Positions 1 to 5,233 of a stretch of DNA of 9,021 bases are shown here, piece after piece. Numbering within the stretch: position 1 is the first letter of the stretch; the number at the start of each line of letters is the position of its first letter. Location: positions 1 to 9,021 of the forward strand of contig CAMJHX010000044.1 of the NCBI GenBank assembly GCA_946405655.1, in the 5' to 3' direction. The notes beneath the pieces are model-generated. The model ran no database searches and was not told the origin of the DNA. It saw nothing but the letters and a program-made list of their open reading frames with translations. A program made the translations under genes and the position numbers. Source of the stretch: an uncultured Clostridia bacterium (GTDB lineage: Bacteria; Bacillota; Clostridia; Oscillospirales; Oscillospiraceae).

Positions 1-6
1 CTGCAC

Positions 7-31
7 GGCGCGAGTGGGCATCGCGCCCTAC
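7..31 (-). repeat. GTAGGG hairpin element A
   Basis: Read on the minus strand, this starts GTAG, followed by a perfect 7-bp stem (GGCGCGA / TCGCGCC) around a 7-base loop TGCCCAC. It has the same architecture as the three other elements in this gene-free end of the window. An AATCCGAACC motif lies just upstream of it on the minus strand (39-48), and element C has a similar ATCCGAAACC (119-128) in front of it. This suggests the repeat unit may extend beyond the hairpin. Function is unknown. It resembles the REP/MITE-like intergenic hairpins common in gut Clostridia. Confidence 0.6.
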
Positions 32-83
32 AAGGTGCGGTTCGGATTCGCCCGAAATTGGCAGTGAAATCGGTTCGTTCTGC

Positions 84-110
84 CGGGACGTCGAGGACGC
101 CGTCCCCTAC
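84..110 (-). repeat. GTAGGG hairpin element B
   Basis: On the minus strand this begins GTAGGGGACG. A 6-bp stem (GGGACG / CGTCCC, positions 101-106 with 85-90) encloses the 10-base loop GCGTCCTCGA. It shares the GTAGGG head and the hairpin plan of elements A, C and D, but its stem and loop sequences differ, so it is a diverged or separate subfamily. No open reading frame here looks real. Confidence 0.5.
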
Positions 111-132
111 GGCGCACCATCCGAAACCATGC

Positions 133-157
133 GTAGGGCGGGGACCTGTGCCCCGCC
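133..157 (+). repeat. GTAGGG hairpin element C
   Basis: On the plus strand the element is GTAG, then a 7-bp stem (GGCGGGG / CCCCGCC) around the loop ACCTGTG. It lies in inverted orientation to element D at 178-202, with a 20-base spacer. The loop and head are identical in C and D. The only differences are two bases on each side of the stem, and these are complementary to each other. C and D together could also fold as one long imperfect inverted repeat, 133-202. Confidence 0.65.
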
Positions 158-177
158 TTGACCCAAAAGTGCAACGC

Positions 178-202
178 GGCGGCCCACAGGTGGCCGCCCT
201 AC
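178..202 (-). repeat. GTAGGG hairpin element D
   Basis: On the minus strand this reads GTAG, then a 7-bp stem (GGCGGCC / GGCCGCC) around the loop ACCTGTG, the same loop as element C. It is the inverted partner of C. The GG-to-CC change on one stem arm is matched by CC-to-GG on the other. It sits directly downstream of the exporter operon's terminator, so it would be transcribed only by read-through. Confidence 0.65.
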
Positions 203-207
203 ACTTT

Positions 208-240
208 AAAAAAACCCGGTCATGCTACGGCATGACCGGG
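208..240 (-). terminator. Rho-independent terminator of the exporter operon
   Basis: A perfect 10-bp stem (CATGACCGGG at 231-240 pairs with CCCGGTCATG at 215-224) with a 6-base loop is followed on the minus strand by seven T (208-214). It begins 15 bases after the permease stop codon and closes the four-gene operon. Confidence 0.93.
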
Positions 241-255
241 ATTGTTCGGATTGGT

Positions 256-1518
256 TTATTCGTATCTCAGCGCGTCGATGGGGTTGAGCTTCGAGGCCTT
301 GATGCTTGGGAGCAGGCCGAAGATGACGCCGACGAGCGAGGAGAAGATGATGGCGACGAGGATCGCCGGGATGCTGATGGCGACCGGGATCTCGACGACG
401 AGGCTGATGACTCTGGCTAAGATGATGCCCACGATGATGCCGAGGATGCCGCCGAGGAGGCTGAGCACCGCGGCCTCGGTAAGGAACTGCGAGAGGATCT
501 GCCGCCGGCGCGCGCCGAGGGCTTTTTTGAGGCCGATCTCGCGCGTGCGCTCCGTGACGGAGACGAGCATGATGTTCATGACGCCGATGCCGCCGACGAG
601 CAGCGAGATCGACGCGATGGCGATGAGCATGATGTTCGTGCTGGAGGCGAGCTGCTGCAGCTGCGCCGCCTGATCCATGAGATCCATACTCTTATACTGG
701 ACGGCGGTGGCGTCCTCGGTGGAGAGGTTCAGCTCGCTGTTGATGAGCTTCGCCGCGTCCCTGCCCGCCTGCGTCATATCGTCGGTGCTCGCGGCGCGGA
801 GGACGACGGTCTCCGGCTCGTCGAAGCGGAAGATGATCGGCCAGGTGACGTCCGGCACGAAGACCTTGCCGGTGCGGTCAGAGGTGTACATATACCAGTC
901 GTCGACGGTATTGATCGTGGGCTCGAACGTGGAGGTCTGCGCCGCGACGCCGATGACCGTGAACGGCACGCCCTTGATCTGGATCGAGCAGCCGAGCGGG
1001 TTCTGCCCGGAGAAGGCGTTGTTATAGGTGATCTTATCGAGGATGCAGACGTTTCGGCCGACGCCCTCGAGATCGCGCGCGGTAAAGCCGCGGCCGCGGA
1101 TGATCTGATAGCCCGCGGTAGCAAAATAGCTCTCATCCACGCCGACGAGTCCGCAGCTGGAGAGGTCGGTCTTGAGATAGGTCATGCCGTCGGCATAATC
1201 GCGCGTGTGCACGAAGGAGACGCTGTCGACATGGTCTATGCCGCGCAGCTGCTCGCGCAGCTCTTCCGTGAAGGGCTGGACGTCCGGCATCTCGCCCCAG
1301 CTGAAGTCCATCGGGTAGCCGTCCTGATTGAGGCAGACATTGACCGTGTTCGTGCCGGAGCCGACGAGGTTCTGCTTGATCTGCTCGTTCGTGCCCTCGA
1401 TCGTGGAGACGATGGCGATGATGGCGGCGATGCCGATGATGATGCCGAGCATGGTGAGGAAGCTGCGGAGCTTATGCGACCAGATGCCGCGGAAGGAAAG
1501 ACGAATATTCTCTAGCAT
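256..1518 (-). CDS. MacB/FtsX-type ABC exporter permease
   Basis: A 420-residue ABC transporter permease of the MacB / YknZ type. It should pair with the ATPase encoded two genes upstream and use ATP-driven conformational change to move substrate outside the membrane. Its layout is typical: a cytoplasmic N-terminal amphipathic segment, TM1 at about 17-38, a large extracytoplasmic domain at about 40-290 (MacB_PCD region), then three membrane segments at about 296-320, 349-375 and 381-404. The conserved FtsX-family stretch VTERTREIGLKKALGARR (321-338) follows TM2 on the cytoplasmic side. The length is close to the usual 400 or so residues, so it is intact. The ATG start is supported by GGAGGG six bases upstream, abutting the stop of adaptor 2. 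It is the last gene of the operon. The extracytoplasmic domain contains Cys62, Cys122, Cys158 and Cys177, which might form disulfides (inference). The substrate is unknown; family members export peptides, macrolides or lipids. Confidence 0.93.
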   Translation of the reverse strand: MLENIRLSFRGIWSHKLRSFLTMLGIIIGIAAIIAIVSTIEGTNEQIKQNLVGSGTNTVNVCLNQDGYPMDFSWGEMPDVQPFTEELREQLRGIDHVDSVSFVHTRDYADGMTYLKTDLSSCGLVGVDESYFATAGYQIIRGRGFTARDLEGVGRNVCILDKITYNNAFSGQNPLGCSIQIKGVPFTVIGVAAQTSTFEPTINTVDDWYMYTSDRTGKVFVPDVTWPIIFRFDEPETVVLRAASTDDMTQAGRDAAKLINSELNLSTEDATAVQYKSMDLMDQAAQLQQLASSTNIMLIAIASISLLVGGIGVMNIMLVSVTERTREIGLKKALGARRRQILSQFLTEAAVLSLLGGILGIIVGIILARVISLVVEIPVAISIPAILVAIIFSSLVGVIFGLLPSIKASKLNPIDALRYE

Positions 1519-1524
1519 TTGCTT

Positions 1525-1530
1525 CCCTCC
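1525..1530 (-). promoter_or_regulatory. Ribosome binding site of the permease gene
   Basis: On the minus strand GGAGGG directly follows the TGA stop of adaptor 2 (1531-1533) and lies six bases before the permease ATG. Ribosomes finishing adaptor 2 would terminate on top of this site, which suggests coupled translation. Confidence 0.8.
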
Positions 1531-3090
1531 TCAATAGCCGTAGAGCGCATCGAGCTCGGCGTGCTGCGTGCGGTTGCCGGGTCTGGCGCTGCGCCCGTAC
1601 GGGAAGGCGATCTGATCGTCCTGCGTGACGCCGCGCAGGATTTCGATGCTGCTGCCCCAGATGATCTTGCCGGTGGAGATCGCGCGGCGCTCGAGGCGGC
1701 CGTTCTCCCCCGCGGCGAGGACATAGGAGCCCTGCTCGTCCTCGCGCACAAAATACATGGGCAGATAGATGTGATCAGACATCTCCTGCTCCTGCATGGG
1801 CGTGACGGAGCAGTATTCGCCGACGTTGAGCTCGAGATCGCTCTCCTCCGCCACGCAGGTGACGGGGTACATGGAGCTCGACGGATCATAGGAATACTCC
1901 GGGGACGGCTCGGTGCCGACGGAATCGACCTTGGCGATGAAGGAGGAGCCCGTCTCATAGCTCATGACGGAGACCTCGTCGCCGGGGCGAAGCGTTTCGC
2001 GGCTGAGCTCATCGACATAGACCGTGACGATGGCGTTGGCGCTGCCCTTGACGGTGATGAGCGTCTGCCCCGCGGCGATCGTATGCGGATCGGCGATGAA
2101 GGTGACGACGCCGTCGTCCGACGCCTTGACCTCGCCGGACTTGCCGGTGAGCTGGTCGCGCTGATACTTCAGCTGCGCCTGCTGCAGCTGGCGCTGATAG
2201 GTCTGGATGGAGGATTGCGCATCGCGGATCATCTGCGCGATCTCGGCGGCGGTATAGCCGCTGCCGGGGTCGATCGGCCAGGGATCGTAATCATCGTCCT
2301 CATCGGCGCCGGGAAGGCGGCTTTCAAACGTGCCGTAATGCGGCGCGGCGGTGTCGATGGTGACGGTGCCGTCGCCGTTGAGCGTGAGCCCCTCGCCGAG
2401 CGTCCAGTCCTCAGGCGACCATTCCTCGCCAAATTGCGCGAGGTCCTCCCCGCTGACGAACCAGAGGCCGAGCAGGTCACGTCCTTCATAGAGGCGATAG
2501 GCCGCGCGGTCGCCTGAGACTGCGAGCGCCTTGAGCACGTCGGCGCGGACAACGGTGTCCACGGTGCAGTTATAATACTTCACGCCATCGATCTGCTCAT
2601 TCGGCGGCGTGGACGCATCCACGACGGCGACCGTCGCGGGCGTGGGCTTCGGCGTGGGCGCGGGCGGCGGCGTGACGGCCTCGGAGGGCGTCATGCGGCG
2701 GTAGGCGGAAATTTCCTGCTGCGCCTGCGCGATCTGGCTCTGGAGCATGGCGATCTCCGCCTGATCGCTCGAGAGCGTGAGCTGATAGCTGGACGTGTCG
2801 TACTTTAGGAGCACGTCGCCCTTCTTCACCTCGTCGCCGACCTTCACGGCAAAGCTTTCGACCATGCCCTCGGCAAGCGGGATGTTGTCCACGCTGCCCT
2901 CGGAGACCATGCCGGAGAGCTCGGTACTGTCGCCCCAATAGGAATCGGAGACCTCGGAGACGTTGAAGACGTTGACGGTCTGGCGGCGCACTGTTTGCGC
3001 GATGAGCACCACCGCCGCGACGAGCGCGAGGAGCACCAGCGCCGCGATGATGATGCGGCGGATGGTCTGTTTCTTTTTGGCGGGATTCAC
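1531..3090 (-). CDS. HlyD/YknX-type adaptor with a hairpin-tip insertion (adaptor 2)
   Basis: A 519-residue membrane-fusion/adaptor protein, the second of two in this operon and longer than usual for the family. Order along the chain: a basic N-terminus, one membrane anchor at about 13-31, first half of a biotinyl-lipoyl-like domain at about 69-102 (motif VKVGDEVKKGDVLLKYD), coiled-coil helix 1 at about 103-132, an inserted region at about 134-280, coiled-coil helix 2 at about 281-312, second lipoyl half at about 319-350, then beta-barrel and membrane-proximal domains to the end. The insert starts with a Pro/Thr linker (TPPPAPTPKPTP), contains a compact segment of about 80-90 residues with one cysteine (Cys175), and ends in an acidic linker (ADEDDDYD). 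The start is GTG, overlapping the ATPase stop by four bases (GTGA), with AAGGAGG nine bases upstream. The adaptor assignment is firm; the role of the insert is unknown. Confidence 0.9.
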   Translation of the reverse strand: MNPAKKKQTIRRIIIAALVLLALVAAVVLIAQTVRRQTVNVFNVSEVSDSYWGDSTELSGMVSEGSVDNIPLAEGMVESFAVKVGDEVKKGDVLLKYDTSSYQLTLSSDQAEIAMLQSQIAQAQQEISAYRRMTPSEAVTPPPAPTPKPTPATVAVVDASTPPNEQIDGVKYYNCTVDTVVRADVLKALAVSGDRAAYRLYEGRDLLGLWFVSGEDLAQFGEEWSPEDWTLGEGLTLNGDGTVTIDTAAPHYGTFESRLPGADEDDDYDPWPIDPGSGYTAAEIAQMIRDAQSSIQTYQRQLQQAQLKYQRDQLTGKSGEVKASDDGVVTFIADPHTIAAGQTLITVKGSANAIVTVYVDELSRETLRPGDEVSVMSYETGSSFIAKVDSVGTEPSPEYSYDPSSSMYPVTCVAEESDLELNVGEYCSVTPMQEQEMSDHIYLPMYFVREDEQGSYVLAAGENGRLERRAISTGKIIWGSSIEILRGVTQDDQIAFPYGRSARPGNRTQHAELDALYGY

Positions 3091-3782
3091 TTCGCGTCGC
3101 CTCCTTCCTCGGCGATTTTGCCGTCGAGAATGCGGATCATGCGGCGGGCGCGCTGCGCGATCTCGGGCGCGTGCGTGATCATGACGACGGTCATGCCGTC
3201 GCGGTTGAGCTTTTCAAAGAGCTCCATGACCTGCTTGCCGGAGGCGGTATCGAGCGCGCCGGTCGGCTCGTCCGCGAGGAGGACGTGCGGGCGGTTGATC
3301 ATGGCGCGGGCGATGGCGACGCGCTGCTTCTGGCCGCCGGAGAGCTGCGTGGGCAGAAAGTCCACGCGGTCGCCGAGGCCGACGGATTCGAGCGCGGCTC
3401 TCGCGCGCTCGGCGCGCTCACGGCGCGAAACTCCGGCATAGAGGAGCGGGAGCGCCACATTTTCGAGCGCGGTCTCGCGCGGGAGCAGGTTGAAGTTCTG
3501 GAACACGAAGCCGATCATGCGGTTTCTGAGATCGGCCACGGCGTTTTCGTTCATCGTGAGCACATTCTCGCCGCCGAGGAAGAACTCGCCCTCCGTGGGG
3601 AGATCCAGGCAGCCGATGATGTTCATGAGCGTGGATTTGCCGGAGCCGGACGGCCCCATGATGGCGAGATATTCCCCATCCTCCACGCGCAGGGAGACGT
3701 CCTCCAGCACGGGCACGGGCATTTTGCCGCCCTCGTCATAGGTCTTATAGATATGACGGAGGTCAATGAGTGTTTCAGCCAT
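3087..3782 (-). CDS. MacB/LolD-family ABC exporter ATPase
   Basis: A 231-residue cytoplasmic ATP-binding subunit that powers the exporter. All nucleotide-binding motifs are present: Walker A GPSGSGKST (43-51), Q-loop Gln95 in FVFQNFNLLP, signature LSGGQ (147-151), Walker B VLLADEP (167-173, catalytic Glu172), D-loop ALD (176-178) and H-loop His204. The spacing and the phrase DEPTGALD are typical of the MacB / LolD / YknY subfamily, and the length is normal. The ATG begins four bases after the stop of adaptor 1. Its ribosome site is weak (GGGG overlapping that stop), so translation is probably coupled to adaptor 1. It overlaps the adaptor 2 gene by four bases. Being placed between two adaptor genes is unusual; in YknXYZ-type loci a single adaptor precedes the ATPase and permease. 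Confidence 0.96.
   Translation of the reverse strand: MAETLIDLRHIYKTYDEGGKMPVPVLEDVSLRVEDGEYLAIMGPSGSGKSTLMNIIGCLDLPTEGEFFLGGENVLTMNENAVADLRNRMIGFVFQNFNLLPRETALENVALPLLYAGVSRRERAERARAALESVGLGDRVDFLPTQLSGGQKQRVAIARAMINRPHVLLADEPTGALDTASGKQVMELFEKLNRDGMTVVMITHAPEIAQRARRMIRILDGKIAEEGGDAK
3100..3106 (-). promoter_or_regulatory. Ribosome binding site fixing the GTG start of adaptor 2
   Basis: On the minus strand AAGGAGG lies nine bases before the GTG at 3088-3090, inside the end of the ATPase gene. The GTG shares bases with the ATPase TGA stop. The strong site supports this non-ATG start. Confidence 0.8.
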
Positions 3783-3786
3783 GGCG

Positions 3787-5103
3787 TCACCCCGCAGGCT
3801 CGGCGTCAGGTTCGCCGTCGGTCACAGGCTCAAGATCGACATCGTCCGGCAGCTCTTCGGAAAAATCGCCCTCCATGGGCATCTCCTCATCGAAGAACTC
3901 CCCGTCCATGGAGCCGTAGAACTCCTCATCCATGCCCTCCTCGTCCCAGACGAGCTCGGTCGTCGCCTTCGCGCCGGGGACGCAGTTCTCGTCCGGCCAG
4001 GCGATGAGGCTGTCGTTCTCCAGCCCCTCGGTGATCTGGAACATGTCGAGATCGGGGTCATACTCGCCGATGGTGACGCTCTGCTTTTCCAGCTTCATGC
4101 GGGAATTCGCCATCCAGACGAAGGGCTGCTCGCTCTCGGGATCGACGATGAAGCCCGCCGGCAGCCAGAGACCCTGCTTGACCTCGCCCTGACCATAGTC
4201 CGGCTCGATGATGACGTGCTGGCCCATGATGATGCCGTCGTCGTCCTCAAGGTTTACATAAAAACTGTAGAAGCTGGCGCGGTCGGCGCTGCTGCCGTCC
4301 ATGACCATGCCGCTCTCCTCGCTCTGCTGGGAAGAGCCGGTGTCGATGGAATCGATGGTGCCGGACCAGGTGACGTCCTTATCCACGCGGGAGCGGACGA
4401 TGACCGGATCGCCCACGGCGATGGACATGACGTTCTGCTCGCTGACGCTGCCCTTGATGCGCAGATCGCCGCCGTTGCGGAGCGTGACCATCGTGTTCTC
4501 GGCGTCCAGCGGCTCCTCGATCGTGCCGACCTTGTCGATCGTGCCGTCCGCGGGGGCGAGCACGTCGGCGTTCTCGAGACCCTGCTTGAGGCGATCGAGA
4601 TCCGCCTGCTTGGTCTTGAGCTGATAGGTGTTGGAGTTGACCTCCGCCTGCAGCTGCTGGATCTGCGCGTCATACGCCATGCGCTCGGAGCCGGAGACGC
4701 TCTGCCGCTCGCGCTGATACTGCGCGATCTGGCTGTTGGCCGTACTGATCGTGCTCTGGAGCGACTCGATCTCGAGCTGCGCCTGCTGCACATCGAGCTG
4801 CATGAGCTCGGTGTCATAGCTGAAGAGCTTGTCTCCCTTCTTCACGCTGTCGCCCGCGGCGACGTGGATCTCCTTGACGGTCTTCTGCGCGTCGCGGGCG
4901 ATCTTCTCGGTCTTCTGGCTCTCGGCGACGCCGGAGAACTGATGCACCGAGCCGATGCCGCCGGTGAGATCGCGCACGGACTGCACATAGACCCCGCCCT
5001 CGCTGCTGCCGCCGCCGCGGAGCACCAGGAAAAGCACCAGCGCCGCGACAAGAACCGCCGCCGCAATGATGAAGGGCAGCTTGTGCTGCTTGATAAACTG
5101 CAT
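3787..5103 (-). CDS. HlyD/YknX-type adaptor with an acidic C-terminal tail (adaptor 1)
   Basis: A 438-residue membrane-fusion/adaptor protein and first gene of the exporter operon. Domains in order: a short cytoplasmic N-terminus, membrane anchor at about 11-28, first lipoyl half at about 70-97 (VKEIHVAAGDSVKKGDKLFSYD), a Gln/Glu-rich coiled-coil hairpin at about 98-178, second lipoyl half at about 179-210 (VLAPADGTIDKV), then beta-barrel and membrane-proximal domains to about 385. The last 50 or so residues are a strongly acidic tail (many Asp/Glu, ending EPDAEPAG), outside the conserved adaptor core. It lacks the hairpin-tip insert of adaptor 2, so the two adaptors are not recent duplicates. 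The ATG at 5101-5103 is supported by GGAGGAAAGGA, whose AAAGGA ends nine bases upstream. The likely role is coupling the permease to extracellular substrate or to the cell wall; the substrate is unknown. Confidence 0.9.
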   Translation of the reverse strand: MQFIKQHKLPFIIAAAVLVAALVLFLVLRGGGSSEGGVYVQSVRDLTGGIGSVHQFSGVAESQKTEKIARDAQKTVKEIHVAAGDSVKKGDKLFSYDTELMQLDVQQAQLEIESLQSTISTANSQIAQYQRERQSVSGSERMAYDAQIQQLQAEVNSNTYQLKTKQADLDRLKQGLENADVLAPADGTIDKVGTIEEPLDAENTMVTLRNGGDLRIKGSVSEQNVMSIAVGDPVIVRSRVDKDVTWSGTIDSIDTGSSQQSEESGMVMDGSSADRASFYSFYVNLEDDDGIIMGQHVIIEPDYGQGEVKQGLWLPAGFIVDPESEQPFVWMANSRMKLEKQSVTIGEYDPDLDMFQITEGLENDSLIAWPDENCVPGAKATTELVWDEEGMDEEFYGSMDGEFFDEEMPMEGDFSEELPDDVDLEPVTDGEPDAEPAG

Positions 5104-5162
5104 TTTGTATCATCCTTTCCTCCAATGAGGTATCACACTACATTATACTGTATTTTGTATCA
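5102..5162. promoter_or_regulatory. Repeated GTATCA motifs in the operon leader (candidate operator)
   Basis: The plus-strand motif GTATCA occurs three times, at 5107-5112, 5130-5135 and 5157-5162. The outer two lie in an identical 11-base direct repeat, ATTTTGTATCA (5102-5112 and 5152-5162), exactly 50 bp apart. On the minus strand these fall between -35 and -10, near the predicted transcription start, and next to the start codon. The upstream copy also forms an imperfect dyad, GTAT-4-ATAC (5157-5168). Binding by a regulator is inference; some recurrence could be chance in AT-rich DNA. Confidence 0.35.
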
Positions 5163-5170
5163 GAATACCA
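5142..5170 (-). promoter_or_regulatory. Promoter of the exporter operon
   Basis: On the minus strand a perfect TATAAT (-10) lies at 5142-5147. At 17-base spacing the -35 position (5165-5170) reads TGGTAT, a poor match to TTGACA, so an activator may be needed. The expected transcript starts near 5135, giving a leader of about 30 bases before the ATG of adaptor 1. Confidence 0.6.
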
Positions 5171-5197
5171 TACTATTTTGCTGAATGTTTGATTAAT

Positions 5198-5225
5198 AAA
5201 AAAGACGGAAGCCGCGGCCTCCGTC
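5198..5225 (-). terminator. Rho-independent terminator of the phosphodiester glycosidase gene
   Basis: A near-perfect 10-bp inverted repeat (GACGGAGGCC at 5216-5225 with GGCTTCCGTC at 5204-5213 on the minus strand, one G-U pair) is followed by six T (5198-5203). It starts eight bases after the stop codon and separates this gene from the exporter operon promoter. On the plus strand only four T follow, so it is mainly a minus-strand terminator. Confidence 0.9.
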
Positions 5226-5233
5226 TTTTCGTT

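Noticed and set aside
1..207. CRISPR array suggested by several short palindromic repeats
   Set aside because: Repeats are unequal in sequence, in mixed orientation and irregularly spaced, with no constant spacer length and no cas genes.
58..420. 120-codon plus-strand frame running from the repeat region into the permease gene
   Set aside because: It crosses two repeat hairpins and the operon terminator, and its second half is antisense to conserved FtsX-type sequence.
1519..2517. 332-codon open frame on the plus strand opposite adaptor 2
   Set aside because: Same reason: no recognisable domain, and it lies entirely against a well-supported adaptor gene.
3766..5184. 472-codon open frame on the plus strand opposite adaptor 1
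   Set aside because: Composition (Leu/Ala/Asp/His-rich, no motif) is that of a shadow frame. The minus-strand adaptor has anchor, lipoyl and coiled-coil features plus a promoter and ribosome site.
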